Below are positions 1-7,476 of a DNA stretch of 24,036 nt, piece by piece. The position numbers were made by a program, and so were the translations under genes. This stretch comes from Planctomycetes bacterium UBA1662 (GTDB lineage: Bacteria; Planctomycetota; UBA8108), in assembly GCA_002320775.1 (NCBI GenBank), contig DCKY01000123.1:1-24036 (forward strand). The letters run 5' to 3'. The notes below the pieces were generated by a model. That model was given only the letters and a program-made list of their open reading frames with translations. It had not been told where the DNA came from and did no database searches. Position 1 is the stretch's first letter. The number at the start of each line of letters is the position of its first letter.

Positions 1-1086
1 GCGAATCCACCAGGTCGCGTAGGTGGAGAACTTATAACCCCGCCTGTACTCGTATTTCTCAACGGCCTTCATGAGACCCGTGTTCCCTTCCTGGATCAGG
101 TCGAGGAAGGTGAGCCCCCTGTTTCGATAGCGCTTGGCGATACTCACCACGAGCCGCAGGTTGCCGCCTGAGAGCTTTCTTTTGGCAATCTCGTACTCTG
201 TGTGCCACTTGTCGATTTTCACCATACGCTCCTCCAGCTCAGTCATCGGCTCGAGAGCGTGGAGCTCGTATTCCTGGAGTCGTGCATCTAGCTCGGCCAT
301 TCGATTCTTTTCACAGCTTCGAAGCTTCCGCTTGCCCCTCTTGCGGGCCTGCTCAATCTTCGCCTTTTCATTCTCGATGCTGTTCATCTTTCGATGGAGC
401 GTCTTCAATTCATGGCGGAGCTGATTCACCACGGGCTTCTTGAGAATAAGCTCCTGCAGTAGAACCGAGCCCTTTCCATTGCGGCTGCGAACCCTGGAAC
501 CAATTTTATCGCTAACCCTTTCCGAGAGATCTTCTCCAAGTAACTTTGAAAAGTCCCTCGACGTCTCGATGTGGATCATTCTCAAGGTCGCCTGGTTTGT
601 CCTGACGAGACGAAACACATCTTCCTTGCTGATTTCTTCATTGTTGGAAGGCGTCACCTTGACAACCTTATCGAGGGCCATCTCGCCGCGCATGACGTCG
701 TCAATGACCTTCACCGTGACCCCGAGGGCGAGGCCGCTGCCGAAGACATACTTCTGGTAGCGCTGCCGTGAGATCTCAATCTTCTTGGCAAGGAGGAGCT
801 CCTCGGCACGCTTCAGAAGAGGAATCTCTCCCATCTGGGTGAGATACATCCGAACCGGGTCATCAATCTTTTCCGGTAACTCACTGGTGCCGGAATCCGA
901 ATTCGCAGACGGATCGGGAACCTTGTTGTCGCGCATCTCGATGTCATGGGCATCGAGAATGGCAAAGATTTCGTCAATCCTCTGGGGAGAATTGCAATCC
1001 TCCGGAAAGATCTCGTTAAAACGCTGGTAGGTGATACCGCCTTCGCGTTTGCCTTCCTCGATGAGTAGCTTAAGCTTGTCTTCCAT
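1..1086 (-). CDS. rpoD: Primary sigma factor RpoD (sigma-70/SigA), 3'-truncated by window edge
   Basis: This is the housekeeping sigma factor that directs RNA polymerase to -35/-10 promoters. Translating the minus strand from the ATG at 1086 gives 362 uninterrupted codons to the window edge. Region 1.1 is at about residues 1-60 (contains KLLIEEGKREGGITYQRFNE). Region 1.2 starts at about 75 (DDPVRMYLTQMGEIPLLKRA). Regions 2.1-2.3 are at about 285-362 (GGNLRLVVSIAKRYRNRGL from 307, FLDLIQEGN, and YKFSTYATWWIR at the edge). Regions 2.4, 3 and 4 lie outside the window. A charged segment of about 180 residues separates 1.2 from 2.1, as in sigma factors with a large non-conserved region, and its second half is Lys/Glu-rich and probably coiled. 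A GGAG lies 7 nt before the ATG. The gene follows dnaG on the same strand, the classic macromolecular-synthesis operon order, but no rpsU is visible upstream of dnaG. Confidence 0.96.
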   Translation of the reverse strand, partial: MEDKLKLLIEEGKREGGITYQRFNEIFPEDCNSPQRIDEIFAILDAHDIEMRDNKVPDPSANSDSGTSELPEKIDDPVRMYLTQMGEIPLLKRAEELLLAKKIEISRQRYQKYVFGSGLALGVTVKVIDDVMRGEMALDKVVKVTPSNNEEISKEDVFRLVRTNQATLRMIHIETSRDFSKLLGEDLSERVSDKIGSRVRSRNGKGSVLLQELILKKPVVNQLRHELKTLHRKMNSIENEKAKIEQARKRGKRKLRSCEKNRMAELDARLQEYELHALEPMTELEERMVKIDKWHTEYEIAKRKLSGGNLRLVVSIAKRYRNRGLTFLDLIQEGNTGLMKAVEKYEYRRGYKFSTYATWWIR

Positions 1087-1193
1087 TTCTATACTCCGAA
1101 AATCCCGCCTGGCAACCTGGCTGTAAATACGAGAGCCCGGCTCCGGTCGGAAAACTAATGTGTTGTGGTGATCAATATATAAGTGGTCTATCT

Positions 1194-1215
1194 GCCGGGA
1201 GATTGATTACCCGGC
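1194..1215 (-). other. Hairpin between dnaG and rpoD
   Basis: A perfect 6-bp stem (GCCGGG / CCCGGC) with a 10-nt loop begins 7 bases beyond the dnaG stop codon. No T-tract follows it on the minus strand, so it is not a canonical terminator. In E. coli the dnaG-rpoD junction carries RNA processing signals, so a similar role is possible but is only inferred from position. An AT-rich TATATA-like element follows downstream in the same 135-base gap and could belong to an rpoD promoter. Confidence 0.3.
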
Positions 1216-1221
1216 CCCTGG

Positions 1222-3075
1222 CTATTCTTCCGTTTCCTTGAGTAATTGAGTCAACTCCCGCCGCAAAGCAATACTCTCCATATGCAGAGCCATCGCCCGT
1301 TCGGTATCACCCGAGTTCCTGGCTACGGCACGATCTGCCTTCAGAGTCGTAATCTTGTTCTGGATGCTCCAGCGGCGAAGATCCCGTCTGCATTTTTCCA
1401 ACTGTTCAGCCTGGTCGACTCCAGGCAATTCGGAATTCTCGTCTATCTGGTTGAGGATTTTAAACACGAGCTTCTCAACCATCCCGCTCAGGCCCTCGTG
1501 TAAAAGTCTTCCGTCATTCGAAAATCCTCCCCTTGCAAACTGGTCCTTCACATAGGACTCGACAGCCTGTCCGGCTGCATCTGCCAACAACCCCTCGGGA
1601 ACCTCCTCCCAGATGGCCTCCGCCTCGCCTGGAGCTGAAATCATGACAAATAGAATCGATTCGAGAAGCTTGATGCGTCCTTCATTTAAGACGGGCTCCT
1701 GCTGCTGCACCTCTTCCCTCTCCCGCTCTGGCGAGAAAAGACCCATCTCTTCCAGCGGGAGATCCTCCATGGCGATACCGAGAATTTCAAACCTCTCGAC
1801 ATACTTATTCAAAACTACCCGGCGAGCCACCTTGTCCGATATCTTGGCGACCAGGGCGAGGAAATCCTTGACCCCCCTGGAGAGCACCTGTGGACTGGCA
1901 GCCGCCTCGGCGGTCTCGATGGTCCGATTCCATTTAAAGTCGAAAATGTCGACCGAATCCGTCTTCACACTTTCCCAGAAGGCATCGCCCCCCGACTCGG
2001 CAATCGCATCGCAGGGGTCTTTTCCGTCTGAGAGCGGGTAAATCAGCACATCCAGATTTTCACCGACCAGCAATTCAATGGATCTCTCGGCAGCCTTGAG
2101 CCCGGCGCTATCTCCATCAAAGATCATATAGACCCTGTCGGCATAGCGCTTGAGCGCCTGGGTGTTTTCCTGCGTGAAGGCCGTACCCAGGCTGGCAACG
2201 AAGAAATCCAGGCCGGCCTGGTGGGCCATGAGGGCATCGGTATAACCCTCAACAACCACGATGGCCTTCTCCCTGCGGATCCCCTGCTTCGACTGGGGTA
2301 AGGCGTAGAGAACCTTGGATTTATTAAACAGGTTCGTCTCCCGGGTATTGCGGTACTTGGCCGGATCATCATCGCCAGCCAGCCGCCGGGCACCGAAACC
2401 GATCACCCTCCCCTGGACATCGCTGATCGGAAAGATCAGCTTGCCGCGGAATTCATCGAAGAACCCGCTGCCCTTGCCTGTCTTGTTCTGTCGGATGAGG
2501 CCTGCCCTGTCGAGAACTTCGACCGAGTGCCCCGCCGCGGACGCCTTCTTAAGCAGCTCATCCCAGCCGGGGGGCGAGCAGCCAAGGCGAAATGTCCGCT
2601 GCATCTCCTCGTTCATCCCGCGCGCGGCGAGGTATTCCCGCGCCCCTTGGGCGCCGGCATCTTCCAGGAGATAGCTGTGATAAAAACCGGCGGCGTAGTC
2701 AAGCGCATCGTAGACCTCGAGGGTCTTGTGATACTGATCATCCCGCTTCGCTGTACGCTGCAGGACGATCCCAGCTTTACGTGCAAGCATCTCCGCAGCC
2801 TCAGGGAAGCCTACCCGTTCGTATTCCTGCACGAAGGTGAAGATGCTGCCGCCGGCCTGGCAACCAAAACAATAATAGAATTGCTTATCTAAATTTACGG
2901 AGAAGGAGGGAGTCTTCTCGTTGTGGAAAGGACATAACGCCTTGAGCCTTCCGCCCCCGGCCTCGACGAGCTGCAGGTCGTAATCCCTGAGAAGCTCATC
3001 GATGGAGACCTTGCTCCGAATCAGCGCAAGATCAGCCTCTGGTATCAGTCCTCTGGTAGATTCAGCAGTAACCAA
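1222..3075 (-). CDS. dnaG: DNA primase DnaG
   Basis: DnaG makes RNA primers at the replication fork. The start chosen is the TTG at 3075, preceded 5 nt upstream by a strong AAAGGGGG ribosome site, giving 617 residues. The frame stays open to a GTG at 3114, but that has no comparable site and adds 13 residues absent from the family. The CHC2 zinc-binding domain reads CPFHNEKTPSF then YYCFGCQAGG, with ligands C48, H51, C69 and C72. The RNA polymerase and TOPRIM core follows, with the catalytic Glu in VVVEGYTDALMAHQAG (about E276) and the metal-binding DxD in IFDGDSAGLKAA (D320, D322). The C-terminal ~150 residues are helical and charged, as expected for the DnaB-interaction domain, and diverge as they usually do. 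The length is normal for DnaG. rpoD follows after 135 bases. Confidence 0.96.
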   Translation of the reverse strand: MVTAESTRGLIPEADLALIRSKVSIDELLRDYDLQLVEAGGGRLKALCPFHNEKTPSFSVNLDKQFYYCFGCQAGGSIFTFVQEYERVGFPEAAEMLARKAGIVLQRTAKRDDQYHKTLEVYDALDYAAGFYHSYLLEDAGAQGAREYLAARGMNEEMQRTFRLGCSPPGWDELLKKASAAGHSVEVLDRAGLIRQNKTGKGSGFFDEFRGKLIFPISDVQGRVIGFGARRLAGDDDPAKYRNTRETNLFNKSKVLYALPQSKQGIRREKAIVVVEGYTDALMAHQAGLDFFVASLGTAFTQENTQALKRYADRVYMIFDGDSAGLKAAERSIELLVGENLDVLIYPLSDGKDPCDAIAESGGDAFWESVKTDSVDIFDFKWNRTIETAEAAASPQVLSRGVKDFLALVAKISDKVARRVVLNKYVERFEILGIAMEDLPLEEMGLFSPEREREEVQQQEPVLNEGRIKLLESILFVMISAPGEAEAIWEEVPEGLLADAAGQAVESYVKDQFARGGFSNDGRLLHEGLSGMVEKLVFKILNQIDENSELPGVDQAEQLEKCRRDLRRWSIQNKITTLKADRAVARNSGDTERAMALHMESIALRRELTQLLKETEE

Positions 3076-3505
3076 ATCTTCCCCCTTTAAAACAAGCTGG
3101 ATGAGTCTCTGCACAAAGGCCCGAAGCCCGGCAGAATTTCCAGCCCTCCACGTTCATTACAATCAGCAGATCTACCGTTCAGACTCTACTGCTCAAAAAG
3201 GCCCTGAATACAAGGCTTTCCAGAGAATCAACACATAAGGACAGCGGTCGACATGCACCAGGACCTTCAACCTGAAAAGTCAGATCCCTGCAGCTATCTA
3301 CGCCTCGCCCGAACCACGAAACGCGTGCGAGTACAATTCTCCGGCCTGTAAAGGCCTTTGGCGACTCCCGGGTATTTGCGCCACCGGCTAGGGCGCTAGT
3401 CCAAATCACACTAGGGTGATTCGGGCTGCCATCCCCTCTTTTTTCCGGGAGACCAATGCGATTACTTCTTCAATGACTTGATTTTAGGGGTGCTTTTGCA
3501 AAGCT
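3076..3505. other. Non-coding region upstream of dnaG with clustered hairpins
   Basis: About 430 bases separate dnaG from the rsmA stop and hold no convincing gene. Between 3340 and 3421 there are four consecutive short inverted repeats: GGCC-TGTAAA-GGCC at 3343-3356, TGGCG/CGCCA at 3359-3363 and 3379-3383, GGCTAG-GGCG-CTAGTC at 3386-3401 (one G-U pair) and AATCAC-ACTAGG-GTGATT at 3404-3421. They would lie in the transcript between rsmA and dnaG. No T-tract follows any of them. I found no match to tRNA, SRP RNA, tmRNA or RNase P RNA landmarks. A promoter for dnaG presumably lies here but I cannot place it. Confidence 0.35.
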
Positions 3506-4441
3506 TCAACCATTATTGAAAGGAAAAGCCCTCGCAAAAAATTGAAAATCTTCCAGATGAAGGTTTTCAGGTCTCAGGGCCGCATCCAGGCCTCTTTCTG
3601 TAAGTGCTTTGTTAGCTGCATCTTGCCCCAGAATACCCCGCAAAGACCCGCCCAGCTGTTTTCGCCTCTGCTGGAAAAGAATCTGGACCCATTTTGAAAA
3701 AGATCTGTAATCCTTTTCTATTTGGCTTGTTACGACTTTGTAACGCGGTTCCAACAAAATAACTGCGGAATCCACCTTTGGAGGCGGCCAGAATGATCCC
3801 GGACTGATTTTTTTCAGGTACCGGGCCCGAGCCCAATAGCCGACCAGCAGAGAAGCCGGCCCATATCCGATGCTTTTCTGCGCCTTTGCACGGCCCCGCT
3901 TCCCTTTTCCCTGGACGACGGGAGGCGAACAAATCCGCTCAGCTACCTCATTCTGTACAGTAAGAACAGCCCTCTGCCAACCAACTCCTGCCTCCAGCAA
4001 AGCGATGATGACCGTTGTTGCGATCTGGTAAGGAAGATTGGAAACCCAGGTAAATTCGCCCAGCTTGACGAGCCTGTCGAAAAGGAGCGGGTTAAGCCTC
4101 CTCTTGCCGTCTAAAGCATCAAGTTGGAGTATCTCCACATTATCGAATTCAGCCAGCTCCGCTGCCGCAAAAGAGCTCATCCTCTTATCGATCTCGACAG
4201 TAAGAACGCTGGCGCTTCGACCGGCCAGCTCCCTGGTCAAGGTAGCGGGACCGGTTCCAATCTCGAGAACGTTGGAGTCACCATCCACTTCGGAAGACTC
4301 CGCCAGCGAAGCAAGAATCCTGGGATCGTGGAGAAAATGCTGCCCGAGAGATTTGCGGGGGGCGAATCCTGCCGATTTCAGGCGGGCCAGGACTCCCTTT
4401 TGTTCTCCGGAAGTTCCTTCATGATCCTTGCTGGAGTTCAT
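3506..4441 (-). CDS. rsmA: 16S rRNA dimethyladenosine transferase RsmA/KsgA
   Basis: RsmA dimethylates two adjacent adenines near the 3' end of 16S rRNA using S-adenosylmethionine, a late checkpoint in 30S assembly. The signature set is complete: PRKSLGQHFL at 28-37, SAM motif I VLEIGTGPATLTREL at 58-72, acidic motif VEIDKRM at about 82-88, catalytic NLPY at 135-138, VQNEVAERI at 162-170 and FWPPPKVDSAVI at 217-228. The 311 residues are slightly above the usual ~270. The excess comes from a ~25-residue hydrophilic N-terminal lead and a basic insertion of about a dozen residues (around 174-192, GKGKRGRAKAQKS) just after the EVAERI motif. The ATG at 4441 has GAGGGG 5 nt upstream. The gene lies immediately beyond a strong terminator for the lipoprotein genes, so it probably has its own promoter in 4442-4500. 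Confidence 0.95.
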   Translation of the reverse strand: MNSSKDHEGTSGEQKGVLARLKSAGFAPRKSLGQHFLHDPRILASLAESSEVDGDSNVLEIGTGPATLTRELAGRSASVLTVEIDKRMSSFAAAELAEFDNVEILQLDALDGKRRLNPLLFDRLVKLGEFTWVSNLPYQIATTVIIALLEAGVGWQRAVLTVQNEVAERICSPPVVQGKGKRGRAKAQKSIGYGPASLLVGYWARARYLKKISPGSFWPPPKVDSAVILLEPRYKVVTSQIEKDYRSFSKWVQILFQQRRKQLGGSLRGILGQDAANKALTERGLDAALRPENLHLEDFQFFARAFPFNNG

Positions 4442-4503
4442 CGCGCCCCTCGAAACCTCGATCGTGGCTTGACTGAAATTACCGCAACCACGTCATTCTA
4501 TAC

Positions 4504-4550
4504 AAAAAAAGGACGTTCGCTTTCCCCTGTCTCCAGGAAAGCGAACGTCC
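4504..4550 (-). terminator. Strong Rho-independent terminator after lipoprotein genes
   Basis: There is a perfect 15-bp inverted repeat (GGACGTTCGCTTTCC at 4511-4525, its complement at 4536-4550) with a 10-nt loop. On the minus strand it is followed by seven consecutive T (4510 down to 4504). It sits 24 bases beyond the stop codon of the downstream lipoprotein gene and insulates rsmA from readthrough. Confidence 0.92.
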
Positions 4551-4574
4551 AGACGCCGAGGTCACTGAAAATCA

Positions 4575-5183
4575 TCAATAGTGATGCGCGCTGAGACGAA
4601 AAACTACACGACGATTCTTTTTACGTCCTTCCGGCGTATGACCGGTCTCAGGACTGAGCGGCTTGCTCATTCCATAGCTGAAAATCGCTACTCGATCCTG
4701 AGGTATCCCGTGTTTCAGGTTGAGGTATTTAAAAACGTTCCTCGCCCTGTCAAAACCAAGCTTCAAATTGTACTGACGATCCTGGTTAGTCTCTTCGCCA
4801 GGCTCGTTGTCGGTATGTCCTTCAACGATGATTTTCTGCCCGGAATACTTGGTTTTCAACATCCTGGCAACCTCATCAAGAACAGGCAGCTCCTCGCTCT
4901 TGAGCTTCGAGTCGCCTGAATTGAACAGGAACTCGGCGCCGAGACTGAGACCGCCATCTTCAACCTCGGCACCATCGATTCCAGCTATATCACCCTGCGA
5001 GATGGCGACCACCGATCGCTGGGCATTCCTGTTCTGCTGCAACCTGTTGTACTGATCAATCAGTTGCTCATTCGCCCTCTCGGCCTGGTTCAACTGCACC
5101 TTGAGCTTCTCGTAGGAGACACAGCCAGCCGAGAGGGGAAGAAACAGGGCAGCAGCCATCAAACGCAGCACGGGACTGCTCAT
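4575..5183 (-). CDS. OmpA/Pal-family peptidoglycan-associated lipoprotein (copy 2)
   Basis: This is a 202-residue exported lipoprotein. The signal peptide (MSSPVLRLMAAALFLPLSAG) ends in the lipobox LSAGC with the lipidated Cys at 21. A short helical, probably coiled-coil segment follows (NQAERANEQLIDQYNRLQQ). Residues about 80-200 form an OmpA C-terminal peptidoglycan-binding domain with LFNSGDSKLK, the core IIVEGHTDNEPGEE, RARNVFKYL and FSYGMSKPLSPETG, ending RKKNRRVVFRL. The expected role is anchoring the outer membrane to peptidoglycan, as for Pal, but no tolB or tolQRA genes are nearby, so I do not assign pal. It is a clear tandem paralogue of the gene upstream, 39 bases away, and the two are presumably co-transcribed. 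The ATG at 5183 has GGAG/AGAGGGA elements just upstream. Confidence 0.9.
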   Translation of the reverse strand: MSSPVLRLMAAALFLPLSAGCVSYEKLKVQLNQAERANEQLIDQYNRLQQNRNAQRSVVAISQGDIAGIDGAEVEDGGLSLGAEFLFNSGDSKLKSEELPVLDEVARMLKTKYSGQKIIVEGHTDNEPGEETNQDRQYNLKLGFDRARNVFKYLNLKHGIPQDRVAIFSYGMSKPLSPETGHTPEGRKKNRRVVFRLSAHHY

Positions 5184-5222
5184 GACTCCATTCCCTCTTC
5201 TGCAAAAACTCAGCTTAGAGAA

Positions 5223-5918
5223 CTACTGAATCCTCTGAGCAAGACGGAAGACGACACGCCGGTTATCCCGTCGCCCCTCCTTCGTGCTTGCCGTATCAGG
5301 ATTGAGCGGCTTGCTCATGCCATAGCTGAAAATGGTGACCCGTCCCTCGGGAATACCATGCTTCAGGTTGAGGTATTTGAAGACATTCGTCGCCCTCTCG
5401 AAACCAAGCTTGAGGTTGTACTCATAAAGCTTCTTGGTCTGCTTGAGAGGCTCGTTGTCTGTATGACCCTCGATGATGATGTTGTAATCGGAGTACTTCC
5501 CCTTGAGGCTCCCAGCAAGCTGATCCAGGGCGGGAAAATGCGTCGCCTTCTTCAGGCTGGCCATCCCTGAGTTGAACAGCAGGCCCGAACCCAGGCTGAT
5601 GCCGCCTTCCTCAATTTTCGCTCCATCGGGGAGATCCTCTTTGGCAAAGCTGGTGCCTTCCTGGTTTTTAAGCTGCTCACGCAAAGCGGCAAGCTGGGCC
5701 AGGGCGGCCTTATGCTCTTCCTCTGAGATGGTCCCATCTGCGGCCTGTCGATTCGTTTTGACCAGCAACCTGTTGTACTGATCGATCAACTGCCGATTCG
5801 CCTGCTCAGCAAGCTCGAGCTCCCCTTTGAGCCTGTTGTATTCGCCGTACGAAACGCAACCGACCAACAACGGCAACACACATACCACAACCAACCCGCG
5901 TACCACGAGTCTCCTCAT
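5223..5918 (-). CDS. OmpA/Pal-family peptidoglycan-associated lipoprotein (copy 1)
   Basis: This is a 231-residue lipoprotein with signal peptide and lipobox LLVGC (Cys21), then a predicted coiled coil (EYNRLKGELELAEQANRQLI, followed by DQYNRLLVK). A linker follows that is about 25-30 residues longer than in the neighbouring copy and includes AALAQLAALREQLKNQ. The OmpA-like domain occupies about 105-230, with LLFNSGMASLKK, IIIEGHTDNEPLKQT, GFERATNVFKYLNLKHGIPE and FSYGMSKPLNPDT. It shares long identical blocks with the downstream paralogue (QLIDQYNRL, NVFKYLNLKHGIP, IFSYGMSKPL), which points to tandem duplication. The start ATG at 5918 is preceded by AAGGGAAG at good spacing. It is probably the first gene of the two-gene unit that ends at the strong terminator at 4504-4550. 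Confidence 0.9.
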   Translation of the reverse strand: MRRLVVRGLVVVCVLPLLVGCVSYGEYNRLKGELELAEQANRQLIDQYNRLLVKTNRQAADGTISEEEHKAALAQLAALREQLKNQEGTSFAKEDLPDGAKIEEGGISLGSGLLFNSGMASLKKATHFPALDQLAGSLKGKYSDYNIIIEGHTDNEPLKQTKKLYEYNLKLGFERATNVFKYLNLKHGIPEGRVTIFSYGMSKPLNPDTASTKEGRRDNRRVVFRLAQRIQ

Positions 5919-6034
5919 GACATCACTTCCCTTCTGTTCTCTTCACCTTCTTAACGCTTGAACGCCGTCCTATACGGTGGATTCCACCCTGCTGGAAAGC
6001 CGGGTGAGTCCCAAGGTTCACTCTTGTTGAGAGA

Positions 6035-6063
6035 TATATAACAGGTTGCCGATAACATGAAAA
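6035..6063 (-). promoter_or_regulatory. Possible sigma-70 promoter for the lipoprotein pair
   Basis: On the minus strand TTTTCA (6063-6058), 17 bases and TATATA (6040-6035) match the -35/-10 consensus at four of six positions each. It lies about 115 bases upstream of the first lipoprotein start. Spacing and position fit, but the match is modest. Confidence 0.35.
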
Positions 6064-6102
6064 GAGCTTTTATCGGTACTTATCAGCCTGCTGAAGTGAT
6101 CC

Positions 6103-6146
6103 ATAAAAGAAGGGCCGCCTCGCATTTATGCGCAGCAGCCCTTCTT
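6103..6146 (-). terminator. Probable terminator after the HTH-acidic membrane protein
   Basis: A 9-bp perfect stem (AAGAAGGGC at 6107-6115, GCCCTTCTT at 6138-6146) encloses an inner CGCAT/ATGCG hairpin. On the minus strand it runs into TTTTAT. It lies about 70 bases past the stop of the gene at 6218-7042. The T-tract is short, so termination strength is uncertain. Confidence 0.65.
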
Positions 6147-6217
6147 GGTAGTCTTTTTGAGGCCCTGGCTGCGTTTTTTGCCGCCACAGGCCGCTCAATA
6201 TCGTTCGAATACGGAAA

Positions 6218-7042
6218 TTACTTCCTGAACATCTCTGCGATGCCGTGAACCATCTCCGTGAAATAGCCGCCATACTCGTCAATCCAGTCCTGCGAATGAC
6301 GATTCTGGGCTTCCACGAAATCTCCACGTCCGACCGTCAGACCTTCGTTGTGCACGGTGCCCAGAAGGACAGCCAGGGGAACCAGCAGAGCGAGACCGGC
6401 AAAGGACAGCAGAACTGTCCAGGGCGCGTGACTCTTGCGTCGCTTCATCTGCATGACGCGAGCTCCGCCGCCGCGAAGAAGGGAACCTTCCTCGGTCGGA
6501 TCGAGAAGCGTATCCTCCGTCGTATCCAGCTCGAAGGTGTCGGCATCATCGTCGCCGAGGTCCAGGATGTCGGTGTCGAGAAGCGTCTCGTCTCCGAGAC
6601 TCTCCTCTCCCGAGTCATCCGAACCGGGGATCGGCGTGGTACCTTCACTGTCATCGTCGCTGAGAAGGCTCTCGACATCGAGAACGGTCTCATCTCCGGC
6701 TGGCGCGTCATCATCCAGCGAAAGCTCCAGATCGCCGCCATCCTCGGCCGCGATATCTGGAAGATCGGAAGCGGCGTCCTCAGCAGCCGCATCGTCACCG
6801 CCGGAGAGATCTATACCGAAATCGATCTCGTCATCGTCATCGTCAAGGAGATTGAGATCATCATCGGAAAGAATGATCTCGGCCTCACCCTGATTCTTGT
6901 AATTGTCAATCGCCTCTTTCTTAAAGAGGAGACTGTCTCCATCCTTCGTGCTGGCGATCTCGCCGGAAGCGACCAGTTTCTCGAGCTCCTCTGCGGAGAT
7001 ACCGAGAGCGCTGGCAGCCTCTTCAAAGCTCATTTCACTCAC
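6218..7042 (-). CDS. Acidic single-pass membrane protein with N-terminal excisionase-like HTH
   Basis: I do not recognise a named family, but the architecture is clear. Residues 1-50 (SFEEAASALGISAEELEKLV, then GEI and a wing ending FKKEAIDNYK) look like the winged-helix DNA-binding domain of MerR/excisionase type. Residues 52-190 are extremely Asp/Glu-rich with recurring LD/DDD blocks and almost no basic residues. RRGGGARV-like basic residues and KRRK at 200-203 precede a single hydrophobic helix (PWTVLLSFAGLALLVPLAVL, about 207-230). The last ~44 residues would then be outside the inner membrane. Positive charges before the helix favour a cytoplasmic N-terminus. The frame opens with GTG at 7042; an in-frame ATG three codons later (7033) is equally possible. 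A small signal-anchored gene lies 65 bases upstream and a terminator follows. Whether it binds DNA from the membrane, or uses the HTH fold for protein contacts, is unknown. Confidence 0.8.
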   Translation of the reverse strand: MSEMSFEEAASALGISAEELEKLVASGEIASTKDGDSLLFKKEAIDNYKNQGEAEIILSDDDLNLLDDDDDEIDFGIDLSGGDDAAAEDAASDLPDIAAEDGGDLELSLDDDAPAGDETVLDVESLLSDDDSEGTTPIPGSDDSGEESLGDETLLDTDILDLGDDDADTFELDTTEDTLLDPTEEGSLLRGGGARVMQMKRRKSHAPWTVLLSFAGLALLVPLAVLLGTVHNEGLTVGRGDFVEAQNRHSQDWIDEYGGYFTEMVHGIAEMFRK

Positions 7043-7107
7043 TTTACAGAACCTCGCTCATTTCCTCGTTTATTTCAGACTCAGACACTTCACTTACTTT
7101 AAGTACG

Positions 7108-7476
7108 TTATTTTCTTCCACCACCCTGCTGCTTCATAACCGCATCCTTGACCTGCTTGACGGTCAACTTCCCACTTCTGGGAGTCAGTTCCTCAGGCTT
7201 CATGTCCCAGGTGATCTCACGGACACCCATGAACTCTATTCCCCTGGTCTTAACGGTATAAGCCGCAAGTCTTCTCGTAGGAACCTCCAGGACAAAAAGC
7301 ATGTTGGCATTGCCGCTCTGCGACATGCCGGTCGCCAGGACGTAATTGCCCTGGGTATTCCCTACCGCCTGGCCAAAGGCCGGCATAAAGGCAGGACGAT
7401 TCATCTGCTGAACGACATTCACAGCCAAAAGAGTTGCGCAAATTGCCAACATTGCCACGGTGATGTTCTGACGCAT
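7108..7476 (-). CDS. Small signal-anchored protein of unknown function
   Basis: This is a 122-residue protein that I do not recognise. Residues 1-25 (MRQNITVAMLAICATLLAVN) form a signal peptide or uncleaved anchor. The rest is a compact soluble domain with likely beta strands (NYVLATGMSQ, NMLFVLEVPTRRLAAYTVKT), a WDMKPEEL stretch and a Lys/Gln-rich tail. The ATG at 7476 is chosen because GGGGG lies 7 nt upstream and the hydrophobic segment begins directly after it; the frame stays open upstream to 7539 without a better start. The gene is 65 bases upstream of the HTH-acidic membrane protein and on the same strand, so the two may be co-transcribed and work together at the membrane. That functional link is inference from adjacency only. 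Confidence 0.75.
   Translation of the reverse strand: MRQNITVAMLAICATLLAVNVVQQMNRPAFMPAFGQAVGNTQGNYVLATGMSQSGNANMLFVLEVPTRRLAAYTVKTRGIEFMGVREITWDMKPEELTPRSGKLTVKQVKDAVMKQQGGGRK

Noticed and set aside
6245..7102. 285-codon plus-strand open frame
   Set aside because: It is the antisense of the acidic membrane protein gene; GAT/GAC/GAA-rich coding strands give long stop-free complements. Its product is an Ile/Val-rich string with no family likeness or ribosome site.
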